64,000 nt of DNA from Natronococcus amylolyticus DSM 10524 (lineage in GTDB: Archaea; Halobacteriota; Halobacteria; Halobacteriales; Natrialbaceae), in NCBI RefSeq assembly GCF_000337675.1, contig NZ_AOIB01000014.1, positions 151,352 to 215,351 of the forward strand, given 5' to 3'. Position numbers and translations under genes: made by a program. Shown piece by piece: positions 50,675 through 58,773 of the stretch. The notes beneath the pieces were generated by a model that saw only the letters and a program-made list of their open reading frames with translations, was not told the origin of the DNA and searched no databases. Numbering within the stretch: position 1 is the first letter of the stretch; each line of letters starts with the position of its first letter.

Positions 50675-52105
50675 TCAGAACACGTCACTCGCCTCGAGCC
50701 GACCGTCACGGACGACACCGCGGGCGGTGATCTCCTCGCCGAGCCCGACGGTGGCCTCGGTGGTGACGCTCATCGTCGTCTCGCCGTCGTCGAGCACGAC
50801 CGGATCCCCCGCTTGGACGACGACGCCGGTGAACTCGATCTCCTCGCCGGGTTCGGGCTCGTCCGGGCCCGCGTCGTCACCGTCGTCGGCCGTCGATGCC
50901 GCCTCGTTCGTCGACGCTCCGTCGTCACCCTCCGCGAACGACGACAGGCCCGCGTTCCCGTCGCTGTCCGCCCCGTCGTCCGCGTCTGCGCTCGAGCCGG
51001 CCTCCGAGTCCAGCACCGTCACCGTCGACTGCCAGCCCGCGCTCGCCTCGAGGTCGTCCTGCCAGCCGTCCTGGATCTCGACGTCGGCCAGCGCGACCTC
51101 GTCGCCCGGTCCGAGATCGGTGTCGGCCTTCGAGCCCCAGAGCGCGACCCGGATGTCGCCGGTCGCGTCCTGTACCCGAATGTTCCGGACCTGCCCCTCA
51201 GAGCCGTCGTCGCGGTCGAACGTCCGCTTGGGGTCGGCCGATCGAACGACGCCCGCAATGTCGACCGTCTGGCCGATCTCGACGTCCTCGATCGGTACGC
51301 TCTCGGGAACGTACTCGACGTCGGCGTCGACGGCCTCGAGCGCACCTCGGTTGCCGACATGAAGCTCGAGCGAGCCGTCTCGCTCGCGGACGTAGCCGTC
51401 GACGACCTCGAGGGTGTCGCCGGCCTCGAACTCGGTCACCTGTTCCGCGCGTTCGTCCCACATCGTCACCCGGATACGCCCCGTCGAGTCGCCGACGACG
51501 AGGTTCGCGACCTTCCCCTCGGAGCCGTCGTCGCGGTCGAACGTTCGAATGGTATCGGTGTCGAGGACGACGCCGACGAGGTTCACGCTCGAGAGCCCGA
51601 GCGACAGCGCCTCGACGGTGTGAACGTCGGAAACCTGGACGTCGATCTCGGTGTCGGGGTCGGGTTCGACCTCGTCGACGCTGACCTCGACGCCCGAAAA
51701 TCCCTCCTTCGGCCGTCCCTTGATCCGTAACACCTGGCCCTCCTCGAGCTCCTCGAGGGTCGCCGCGGCGTGGTCATCCCAGAACGCCGCCCGGATCGAG
51801 CCCGTCTCGTCGGCGACCTCGACGTTGACGACGCGGCCGTCTTCGTCCTCGCCGTCGCGCTCGAAGGTCCGCATCTCGCCGATGTCGATCACCTTCGCGA
51901 CGAACTTGGCCTCCTCCATTCCGGGTTCGACGTCGGCGACGCCGCCGACCTCGCTCTCGCCGATCTCGTGGGCGATGAGCATCGCCGCCGTCTCCTCGTC
52001 GGCGAGCCCGCCCATCTGGTCGACTTTCTCCTCGACGGCCTCGCGAAACTCCTCGAGAGAAACGTCCGCCTCGAGGTCCTCGTACACGCCCTCGATGTCG
52101 CTCAT
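50675..52105 (-). CDS. Replication protein A-like single-strand DNA-binding protein
   Basis: 476 residues from the ATG at 52105. Three OB folds can be seen: about 60-160 (VAKVIDIGEMRTFERDGEDE), about 165-265 (LVGVVLDTDTIRTFDRDDGS, GKVANLVVGDSTGRIRVTMW) and about 270-360 (DIAGVVRSADPKRTFDRDDG, GQVRNIRVQDATGDIRVALW). A Ser/Asp/Gly/Ala linker (about 375-425) precedes a fourth OB-like C-terminal domain (EEIEFTGVVVQAGDPVVLDD). It coats ssDNA in replication and repair. No zinc-finger Cys cluster is present, which fits the RPA1-type haloarchaeal proteins rather than RPA41. Longer in-frame starts upstream are possible (52135). Confidence 0.93.
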   Translation of the reverse strand: MSDIEGVYEDLEADVSLEEFREAVEEKVDQMGGLADEETAAMLIAHEIGESEVGGVADVEPGMEEAKFVAKVIDIGEMRTFERDGEDEDGRVVNVEVADETGSIRAAFWDDHAAATLEELEEGQVLRIKGRPKEGFSGVEVSVDEVEPDPDTEIDVQVSDVHTVEALSLGLSSVNLVGVVLDTDTIRTFDRDDGSEGKVANLVVGDSTGRIRVTMWDERAEQVTEFEAGDTLEVVDGYVRERDGSLELHVGNRGALEAVDADVEYVPESVPIEDVEIGQTVDIAGVVRSADPKRTFDRDDGSEGQVRNIRVQDATGDIRVALWGSKADTDLGPGDEVALADVEIQDGWQDDLEASAGWQSTVTVLDSEAGSSADADDGADSDGNAGLSSFAEGDDGASTNEAASTADDGDDAGPDEPEPGEEIEFTGVVVQAGDPVVLDDGETTMSVTTEATVGLGEEITARGVVRDGRLEASDVF

Positions 52106-52325
52106 TCTATGTTCGTTCATGAGTAGCCCGCGCATAAGAATTGCTCATTCGACGGCTCCGGGAGCGAATGACGAACACGGCAGGGCGAGACGACGGCGGT
52201 AACTCGAGGCTGTGTCGACGGTCCGAGTGCATACGATCGTTGGCCGCCCCTTCCGGGATAAACGTACGCGGTTCGCGTGACACTCCCTCCCGAAATCGGC
52301 GTCCAGCGGCCGAATGCTTTCGAAA

Positions 52326-52333
52326 GGGCTTTA
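52326..52333 (+). promoter_or_regulatory. TATA-like box of tRNA-Arg
   Basis: The A+T-rich word GGCTTTAATG lies about 30 bp upstream of the first base of tRNA-Arg, the distance of an archaeal TATA box from a transcript start. The gap 52106-52325 has no other clear element. Confidence 0.5.
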
Positions 52334-52359
52334 ATGTCGACGGCGGTACGTAGAGATGA

Positions 52360-52432
52360 GTCCTGATAGGGTAGTGGACTATCCTCTTGGCTTGCGGAGC
52401 CAGGGACCGGAGTTCAAATCTCCGTCAGGACG
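52360..52432 (+). tRNA. tRNA-Arg (anticodon GCG)
   Basis: Acceptor GTCCTGA pairs with TCAGGAC; discriminator G73 at 52432. Anticodon stem TTGGC/GCCAG with loop TTGCGGA gives GCG, reading CGC and CGU. T loop TTCAAAT. No intron; CCA not encoded. Confidence 0.96.
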
Positions 52433-52790
52433 CTCACTTATCGCGAGTGCTTCACGTTGTTCAGCACTCGCTCTTGTGTTCGGTCCTGACGTGCCTCACG
52501 CTCACTTCGCTCGCGTGAGACTCCGTCAGGACGTTTCTGTCGACACCAAACCGCGAGCAAAGCGAGCGACTGGTGTCGGCGAAACTCCGATACGGAGATT
52601 TGAGCAGGAAAGTCGCAGCGGCTGAGCGAAACGAGGCCGAACGTCTTTCCGAGTTCAAATCTCCGGAGCGTCTCCGACGCTCCGTGCCCAACGCTCATTT
52701 CGTCACCGGCGGCGAAGCCGCCGGTTTCCAGCGGGACCGAAGGTCCCGCCCGGTTCGTGTGAGACTCCGTCAGAACGCTTTCTGTCAAGT
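52433..52790. repeat. Dense hairpin array with tRNA-Arg 3'-end copies
   Basis: Partial tRNA copies: 13 nt at 52521-52533, 15 nt at 52651-52665 and 12 of 13 nt near 52764. Hairpins in order: GCGAGTGCT with loop TCACGTTGTTC (52443-52471); acceptor palindrome GTCCTGACG/CGTCAGGAC around CTCACGC/GCGTGAG with loop TCACTTCGCTC (52483-52532); GACACCA/TGGTGTC (52542-52577); CGGAGATTTGA/TCAAATCTCCG (52593-52665); GGAGCGTC/GACGCTCC (52665-52683); ACCGGCGGC-GAA-GCCGCCGGT (52705-52725); GCGGGACC-GAA-GGTCCCGC (52731-52749). No gene lies in 52433-52913. Confidence 0.85.
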
Positions 52791-52913
52791 ATCCTCGAGC
52801 GCTCGCTCCGGTTACCGACGGTACGAGAAACGGCTCGAGCCTACTCCGCAGTGATCCGCCGACACCCCGCCCGGGCACAAAGCTCATTCCGGAACGGTGG
52901 CGAGTCGAACCGA

Positions 52914-54113
52914 ATGCGATCCAGACGCGACGTCCTTCTGGGGACCGGAGCTGCCGGTACTGCGGCGCTTGCGGGCTGTCTCGGGAGCACCGACGCCGAG
53001 CCCGGTAGCGACGACGACTACACGTGGTCGACGCCCGGCGCCGACATCGGGAACTCGAGGGCCGTCGCCGACGGCGCGGCGCCCCGCGAGGAGCCCTCGC
53101 TCAAGTGGCGCCTCGAGTTCGACTCGGCGTTCATCACGGCCGAGCCGATCGTAACCGACGACACCGTGCTGGTCACGACGGGGACCGATGTCGTCGCCGT
53201 CGACCGGGAGACAGGCGAGCGACGGTGGTCGATCGATCCCGACAACGACGCCTACACGTACAACGGTGCGCCGACCGTCGTCGGCGATACGGCCTACCTC
53301 CAGGAGGTGGACACGCTGACCGCCCGCGACCTCGAGACGGGCGAGGTAGAATGGAGCCACGAGTTCGAGTCCACGATCGGCACCGGGTCGGTGACGGTGT
53401 CGGAGACGGACGACGGCCGAATCTACGCCGCCGCCGGCGACGCCGTCCACGCCCTCGAGGCCGAAACGGGCGACCACCTATGGGAGCAGAAGCTGCTCGG
53501 CGTCCCGCGGTACGCCCTCTCGAAGTACGCCGACTCCCTGTACGTGGCGACGCGAGGCGGCGAGTTGTACGACGTCAAGCGGTGGGGTGCCGTCGAGTGG
53601 CGGCGAACGATCGAGGCCGGAATCGCGAGCGCACCAGTTGTGCTGACCTCGGAGGACCGCCGCACCGGACACGGTGTCGCCGTCGCCGCCAACGACGGTA
53701 CGATCACGTACTTCGACATCGGCGGGAACCGGGAGTGGGAGACCGAACTCGGCGGCTTCGGGACCGACGGGCTCGCGATCGGTCACCGAACGCTGCTGGC
53801 GCGGTCGGGGTCGACGCTGTACGCGCTCGACGCGAACGAGGGCGGCGAGCGGTGGCGCGTTTCCCTCGAACGGGGCGACTCCGGCCCGCCGATCGTCGTC
53901 GGCGACACGGTCTACGTCGGGGACGACCGCCTCCGCGCGATCGATATCGACGGCGGAGTCGGGATTCGCTCGTTCCGAGTCGGCGAACGGCGGTTCGAAC
54001 GCGAGACCGACGGCAACGTCGGGTTCGTCACCGCGGCCGACGGGAAGCTGTTCGCGACCACCGACGCCGGCTGGGAGGAGGACGGCTCGACGGAGCTGCT
54101 GGTCCTCTCGTGA
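52914..54113 (+). CDS. PQQ-like beta-propeller lipoprotein (Tat-exported)
   Basis: 399 residues from the ATG at 52914. Signal SRRDVLLGTGAAGTAALAGC combines a twin-Arg motif and a lipobox, so the mature protein is lipid-anchored outside. The body is a PQQ-enzyme-like beta propeller: repeated blades with D...G..RW or VYALDA signatures (TDVVAVDRETGERRWSIDPD, VHALEAETGDHLWEQK, STLYALDANEGGERWRV). Haloarchaea have many such PQQ-domain proteins; most are not quinone enzymes but binding scaffolds. No catalytic Glu/Asn pair is visible. It precedes the lipase-like gene at 54204 by about 90 bp on the same strand. Confidence 0.9.
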   Translation: MRSRRDVLLGTGAAGTAALAGCLGSTDAEPGSDDDYTWSTPGADIGNSRAVADGAAPREEPSLKWRLEFDSAFITAEPIVTDDTVLVTTGTDVVAVDRETGERRWSIDPDNDAYTYNGAPTVVGDTAYLQEVDTLTARDLETGEVEWSHEFESTIGTGSVTVSETDDGRIYAAAGDAVHALEAETGDHLWEQKLLGVPRYALSKYADSLYVATRGGELYDVKRWGAVEWRRTIEAGIASAPVVLTSEDRRTGHGVAVAANDGTITYFDIGGNREWETELGGFGTDGLAIGHRTLLARSGSTLYALDANEGGERWRVSLERGDSGPPIVVGDTVYVGDDRLRAIDIDGGVGIRSFRVGERRFERETDGNVGFVTAADGKLFATTDAGWEEDGSTELLVLS

Positions 54114-54203
54114 GAGCGAGCGTCCCGGAGCGTGCCTGCACGGAACGTACCCGCGCTCGCCACAAAACCTGCCTCGAGTCGCGATTCGAACGACGAGGTA
54201 TCC

Positions 54204-55079
54204 ATGAACGACCGACACTCGAGAGCCGACGACAGCAGGGGAGACGAAGAAGAGTCGGCGCCCGTCAGCCGACGGCAGCTTCTCGGCGCCACGGCGGGCG
54301 CGGCTGCGGGAGCAACGGGCCTTGGCGCCGCGTCGAGGTCGGCTTCGGCGAGCGAACTTACGGGCTGTGACGACTGGCTCGAGGCGCCCGCCGACTACCC
54401 GGAGATCGACCTCACCGACGCGGAGCCGGCCGCCGAGAACCTCGAGGACGTCGGCGAGGAATTCGTCGTCTTCGTCCATGGCTGGCTTGGCCTCGAGAGC
54501 AGCACGGACCAAGCCAACACCCTCCGGGAGGCCCTCGAGCAAAACGGCTCCGACCAACCCGTCGTCGCGGCGTCGTGGGAGGCCGACAGCCACAACTACT
54601 GGCGCGCCGAGAACACCACCGAGACGGCCGGCGAGCGCCTCGCCGCCTGGCTCGAGGACGAGGCCGACGACGCGACGGTCCACCTGGTCGGCCACTCGCT
54701 GGGCGGTCGCGCGTGTCTCGAGGCGCTGGCCGCCCTCGAGAGCCCCGTCGAGACCGTCTCGCTGCTCGGCACCGCGGCCGACGACGATGCGGTCTGTACG
54801 GCCGGCGCGTACGGCCCCGGGATCGAACATGGGGCCGACGCGGTGTACAACTACCACTCCGGGAACGACGCCAGCGTCTGTTACGGCTACGACGTCCAGT
54901 CGTTCTCGAGCGGGCTGGGCTGTGCCGGCAGCGACTGCGGCGGCGGCTGGTTCCGCAGCGGGAGCTCATGTCCCGAGAACTATGTCGACGTAGACGTCAC
55001 CGACGGCGTCGGCGACCACTGCGCCTACGCGAAACCCGACGTCGGCTGTGCGAACCTGATCGCCGACACGCTCGAGTGA
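54204..55079 (+). CDS. Secreted alpha/beta-hydrolase (lipase-like)
   Basis: 291 residues. Tat signal VSRRQLLGATAGAAAGATGL. Alpha/beta-hydrolase core: oxyanion motif VVFVHGWLGLESS near residue 93, nucleophile elbow VGHSLGGRACLEAL (Ser near 168), and further strand VSLLGTAADDDAVCT. The acid and the His of the triad are probably Asp and His in ADDDAVC and GVGDHCAYAK. There are several Cys near the C-terminus (LGCAGSDCGGG, SSCPEN, DVGCAN), so disulfides are likely. It resembles triacylglycerol lipases; substrate unknown. 55080-55320 downstream shows no gene. Confidence 0.88.
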   Translation: MNDRHSRADDSRGDEEESAPVSRRQLLGATAGAAAGATGLGAASRSASASELTGCDDWLEAPADYPEIDLTDAEPAAENLEDVGEEFVVFVHGWLGLESSTDQANTLREALEQNGSDQPVVAASWEADSHNYWRAENTTETAGERLAAWLEDEADDATVHLVGHSLGGRACLEALAALESPVETVSLLGTAADDDAVCTAGAYGPGIEHGADAVYNYHSGNDASVCYGYDVQSFSSGLGCAGSDCGGGWFRSGSSCPENYVDVDVTDGVGDHCAYAKPDVGCANLIADTLE

Positions 55080-55324
55080 GGGCTCGAAGAAATCGGAGCG
55101 AGACTCGCTCGGTTCGAATCAGCGGTACAGACCAGAAAATCAACGAGTTCGATACGACATGAATCCTGCAACATGGCGTCCGCGAACTGATCGCTCGAGA
55201 GTGGGATTCCCTCGAGGAGTACGGACAACAGACGTAGTTGACGCGTTCCTGGAGCCGATCGCACGTCGCCCGGAGAACCGCTCGAGAGAGATTTGAACGG
55301 CGTCGCCACTCGAGGACGAAAACT

Positions 55325-55865
55325 GGGTGAGAGGAGTAAGCCCCCTTCTGTTCGATCCGGCATTCGGCTGAGCGTCCGCGCCGTCCGCGAAATCGCGGAG
55401 CGTTCGGGCTACCACGGCGCGGACTTGCACCGGTGAGGATTCGCCGTTCCATCGATCCTCGGCCGTCTGTGTGTGGTCGACCGCGCCAGTCGACGTGAAT
55501 CGCGCGGTCCATGGATTCGAACCACGTGTGTACGACCACACTCGACTCGGCGGTTTGCACCGCCTCGTCTTCGACGACTCGTGCGCCGGAGGCGCTCCGA
55601 GTCGCCTGTTCGACGGCTCGCGCCGTCTCACGTTTCGCGGTCCGTCGGACCGCGCATCCCTCGGCGGGTCAGCTCCCCTTCCTCGCGGTCGGGTTCGCGC
55701 GCCTCATCGGTCGGGCCGAGACGTGTCGTTTCTGTTCCAGAGCCGGCGGTCTCCCGCCCCGGACTTGCGTCCGGTCACCCGCCCGAACGGGTGGGGGGAC
55801 TTTCCTCGCGAGCGTTGGACACCTCGGGGAGGTGGCCAACGTGGGGGCACGACGCGACGTCGAGT
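55325..55865 (-). ncRNA. rnpB: RNase P RNA
   Basis: Read on the minus strand. The universal CR-I sequence GAGGAAAGTCC lies at 55797-55807, and the CR-V sequence ACAGAAGGGGGCTTA at 55337-55351. GCCCCC (55843-55848) pairs with GGGGGC (55340-55345) as helix P2. The hairpin between P2 and CR-I (55814-55840, GTTGG/CCAAC) is P3. The internal GGTGCAAGTCC-like CR-IV region is near 55420-55430. It is the ribozyme that makes tRNA 5' ends. Ends are estimated; a possible longer 5' pairing CTGGGAGAG (55925-55933) with the 3' CCCAG end would extend it to about 610 nt. Confidence 0.85.
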
Positions 55866-56036
55866 CGCCTCGTGCCATGGTGACCCCGCCGTCGCCGGCG
55901 AGGTCATCGCGGCAGCCGGGCTCTCTCTCCCAGCGTGACGTAGGGGCGGCAGGCGAATAAGTCCCGCGGTCGCCCCCCAGCCGGGCCTCGAGCCGAATGG
56001 AAGCGTTTTAGGACGTCAATTCCCATGTGCATTCGT

Positions 56037-56636
56037 ATGTCCCAGCGACAGGGCGTTGACCTTTCCTACGAGGACGGCGTGCGCGCCGTCGAGCTCGCGC
56101 GCGAATCCGTCGAATCCTACGTGCAACACGGACAGCGAGAGCAACCGGGCAGCATGCGGGAGGCTTTCTACGAGCGAACGGGGGCGTTCGTCCGACTCGA
56201 GTCGACCCGCGGACGGGGGAGCCTGCGGGGCTGTGCCGGGGGGTACCGCTCGGGCGACCAGCTCGGCCACGTCATCGTCGACGCGGCGATCGAGGCCGCG
56301 AGCGAGGACTCCTGTGGCTCGGAGGTGAGCCCCTCGGAGCTGCCGAATCTTACCGTCTCGGTCTGTACGGTCAAGAACGTCGTCCTCACCGACGACCCGC
56401 TTGCGGACCTCGAGCTGGGGACCCACGGCGTCGCCGTCGACGCCGGCGAGGGCGGCTGGCTCTACCCGACCGTTCCCGTCGAGAACGGCTGGAGCGAACA
56501 CGAGTACCTCGATCGAACCTGTCGGAAGGCCAGGCTCGCACCGGGCGCCTGGCAGGACGACGACGTCGTCGTCACCCTGTTCGAGGGGCAGGTCTTCCGC
56601 GAGCGGGAGGCCGACGGCAGCATCGAGGAGCTGTAG
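56037..56636 (+). CDS. AMMECR1-domain protein
   Basis: 199 residues from the ATG at 56037. The AMMECR1 signature is present: GRGSLRGCAGGYRSGDQLGH (the LRGCIG-type motif), then LPNLTVSVCTVKNVVLTD and GTHGVAVDAGEGGWLYPTVP, with LDRTCRKARLAPGAW at the end. AMMECR1 proteins are conserved in all archaea and in eukaryotes. Their biochemical role is unsettled, and the conserved Cys, Ser and basic residues suggest a small-molecule or redox enzyme. Another in-frame ATG at 56025 adds four residues. It is followed by a 138-bp gap with a clear TATA box for the ABC genes. Confidence 0.93.
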   Translation: MSQRQGVDLSYEDGVRAVELARESVESYVQHGQREQPGSMREAFYERTGAFVRLESTRGRGSLRGCAGGYRSGDQLGHVIVDAAIEAASEDSCGSEVSPSELPNLTVSVCTVKNVVLTDDPLADLELGTHGVAVDAGEGGWLYPTVPVENGWSEHEYLDRTCRKARLAPGAWQDDDVVVTLFEGQVFREREADGSIEEL

Positions 56637-56689
56637 CTGGCCGTCAACGAGCCGTCGCGAAGAGCGAAAGAAGACCGATCGCCACGGAC

Positions 56690-56704
56690 GTAGTATATAA
56701 GCTT
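56690..56704 (+). promoter_or_regulatory. TATA box of the ABC transporter operon
   Basis: GTAGTATATAAGCTTTT, an unusually A+T-rich word for the region, matches an archaeal TATA element. A transcript would start near 56725 and include a 5' leader of about 50 nt before the micro-ORF at 56775. Confidence 0.6.
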
Positions 56705-56774
56705 TTCTCGCAGGTGTCGAGCCGACAGCCGTGACTCGGATTATACGATCGTTCCGGCTGACTCGTGAGTCGTG

Positions 56775-56846
56775 ATGGTCGCAACCGATACCGAACCGAA
56801 CGAACCAACGACGGACCGCCCGCTGCTTCCGGAGGTGGGTCGATGA
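56775..56846 (+). CDS. 23-residue leader peptide overlapping the ABC start
   Basis: ATG at 56775 reads MVATDTEPNEPTTDRPLLPE then VGR and stops with TGA at 56844-56846. The stop and the ABC start share bases (CGATGA). The end of this ORF (CCGGAGGTGGGTCGATGA) nearly repeats the sequence around the ABC/permease junction (GCGGAGGTGGGACGATGA). It may be translated for coupling or be a start-site artefact; no homologue is known to me. Confidence 0.35.
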   Translation: MVATDTEPNEPTTDRPLLPEVGR

Positions 56847-57871
56847 CGGCGATCGAGACGACGGGACTGACGAAGCGCTACGGGGAGCAGACGGCCCTTG
56901 AGGACCTCTCACTGACCGTCGAGTCCGGCGAGGTGTTCGGCTTCCTCGGGCCGAACGGCGCTGGCAAGACGACGACGATCGACCTGCTGCTCGATTTCGT
57001 CCGGCCGACCGACGGCTCTGCGACGGTACTCGGCTACGACGCCCATGCGGAGACCGATGCCGTCCGCGACCGCGTCGGCATCCTCCCGGACGGGTTCGAC
57101 CTCTGGGAGCGCTCGTCGGGGTATCGACACCTCGAGTTCGCCCTCGAGTCGAAGGAAGGGACGGAGTCGCCGGACGCCCTGCTCGAGCGGGTCGGCCTCG
57201 ACCGGGACGACGCCGAGCGGCCCGTCGGCGACTACTCGAAGGGGATGCGCCAGCGTCTCGCGATGGCGATGGCAGTAGTGGGTGATCCCGACCTGCTGAT
57301 CCTGGACGAGCCCTCGGGCGGCCTCGACCCCCACGGTATCCGGACGTTCCGGGAGATAATCCGCGAGGAGGCCGCCGACGGAACGACCGTCTTCTTCTCG
57401 AGTCACGTCCTCGGGCAGGTAGCGGCCGTCTGCGATCGAGTCGCCATTCTGGACGACGGCGAGCTCGTTACCGTCGACACGATCGAGGGACTGCGCGAGC
57501 GTTCGGGCGTCGGCTCGAGGCTGATCGTCGACACCCCGAACACGGGGCTCGATGCTACCATCCTCACCGGTATCGACGGCGTCACCGACGTAACTGCTGA
57601 CGGTGATCAGGTGCGGATCAGCTACGCCAATCCGGCCGTGAAGGCGCCCGTGATCCACCGGCTCGTCGAGTCGGGCGTGTCGGTCCTCGACTTCGAAATC
57701 GAGGAGGCCACGCTCGAGGACCTCTTCGCCGCGTTTACGGGATCGGACGGCGATCCGAGTCGAAACCGGCCCGAGGCGACTGCCGAGACCGAACGCGTCG
57801 GAACGCCCGCGATCGACGGCGGAGCCGCGGCTCCCGAAGCGGTCGAGAGGGACGCGGAGGTGGGACGATGA
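56843..57871 (+). CDS. ABC transporter ATP-binding protein
   Basis: 342 residues from the ATG at 56843, behind a GGAGGT ribosome-binding site. Walker A GFLGPNGAGKTTTIDLLL, signature YSKGMRQRLAMAMAV (SKGMRQR in place of SGGQ), Walker B LLILDEPSGGLDP, and SSHVLGQ (switch His). The extra C-terminal region (about 235-342) is the accessory domain of the multidrug/sodium-type DrrA/CcmA family, ending in an Arg/Glu tail. It pairs with the permease that starts at an overlapping ATG, so together they form an efflux or membrane-remodelling ABC-2 transporter. The substrate is unknown. Confidence 0.94.
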   Translation: MTAIETTGLTKRYGEQTALEDLSLTVESGEVFGFLGPNGAGKTTTIDLLLDFVRPTDGSATVLGYDAHAETDAVRDRVGILPDGFDLWERSSGYRHLEFALESKEGTESPDALLERVGLDRDDAERPVGDYSKGMRQRLAMAMAVVGDPDLLILDEPSGGLDPHGIRTFREIIREEAADGTTVFFSSHVLGQVAAVCDRVAILDDGELVTVDTIEGLRERSGVGSRLIVDTPNTGLDATILTGIDGVTDVTADGDQVRISYANPAVKAPVIHRLVESGVSVLDFEIEEATLEDLFAAFTGSDGDPSRNRPEATAETERVGTPAIDGGAAAPEAVERDAEVGR

Positions 57872-58767
57872 GCGCGACCGCGATCGCCCGCAAGGACTTC
57901 GAGGACGCGGTCCGCTCGCGGATGGTCTGGTCGGTGATGGGCGTGTTCGTCTTTCTGATGGCGCTGGTCGCGGTCAGCGCCGCCACGGACGATCTCTCGG
58001 GGACGGAGCCGACCGAGATCATCGTCACCGTTACCAACATCGGCGGGCTGTTGTTCGTGCCGATCGTCGCCCTGCTGGTCGGATACATGGCGATCGTCGG
58101 CGAGCGCGAGTCGGGCAGCCTCCGACTACTGTTCGGCCTCTCGCACGGCCGTCGGGACGTCTTCGTCGGGAAGTTCGCGAGCCGGCTCGGCGTCATCGCC
58201 CTCGCGACCCTTCTGGTCGGTGCGATCGCCGTGGGGACGGGGCTGGCGCTGTTCGACACCGTGCCGCTGGGTACCTTCCTCGCTTACGCCGGCCTGACCG
58301 TGCTGCTGGGGATGGCGTTTACGGCGATCGCCGTCGGCGTCTCCGGGATCGCGACCTCGCGGATGCAGGCGATGGCAGGCGCGATCGGCAGCTACGTCGT
58401 CTTCACCCTGGTATGGCATCCGATCGTCGCCGGCGTCCACTACCTCCTCGAGGGGAGCCTGCCCGGACTCGAGGCGCCCGAGTGGTACTTCCTGCTGTTG
58501 CGGCTGAACCCACTCGAGGCGTACCTGCAGGTCTCGAGCGAGCTGGCCGGCCAGTTCATCTGGGGGATCGTCGGCATGCAGGGAATCGTCGAGGACGTCC
58601 CCGAGGAGTCGCTTCAGGAGCCCGACGCGCTCATGCTCTCGAACCGCGTGGGTGGAGAGCTCCCGTTTTATCTTCAGGACTGGTTTGCCGTAGTCGTCCT
58701 GGCCGTCTGGATCGCGGTGCCGCTTCTGGTCGGCTACTGGCGCTTCGTGCGAGCGGACCTGAACTGA
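57868..58767 (+). CDS. ABC-2 type permease
   Basis: 299 residues with six predicted membrane helices: VWSVMGVFVFLMALVAVSAA, LFVPIVALLVGYMAIV, LGVIALATLLVGAIAVG, LGTFLAYAGLTVLLGMAFTA, MAGAIGSYVVFTLVW and DWFAVVVLAVWIAVPLLVGY. The N-terminal ATAIARKDFEDAVRSR amphipathic stretch is typical of ABC-2 permeases, and a long external loop (about 195-260, SLPGLEAPEWYFLLLRLNPL) is present. The start overlaps the stop of the ATPase by 4 bp, indicating translational coupling. It is the transport pore of the pair; the substrate is not deducible. Confidence 0.93.
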   Translation: MSATAIARKDFEDAVRSRMVWSVMGVFVFLMALVAVSAATDDLSGTEPTEIIVTVTNIGGLLFVPIVALLVGYMAIVGERESGSLRLLFGLSHGRRDVFVGKFASRLGVIALATLLVGAIAVGTGLALFDTVPLGTFLAYAGLTVLLGMAFTAIAVGVSGIATSRMQAMAGAIGSYVVFTLVWHPIVAGVHYLLEGSLPGLEAPEWYFLLLRLNPLEAYLQVSSELAGQFIWGIVGMQGIVEDVPEESLQEPDALMLSNRVGGELPFYLQDWFAVVVLAVWIAVPLLVGYWRFVRADLN

Positions 58768-58773
58768 ATCGAG

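Noticed and set aside
55140-55960. Several frames of 100-190 codons in the RNase P RNA region
   Set aside because: They lie over the conserved RNA motifs CR-I and CR-V and have Arg/Ser-rich translations.
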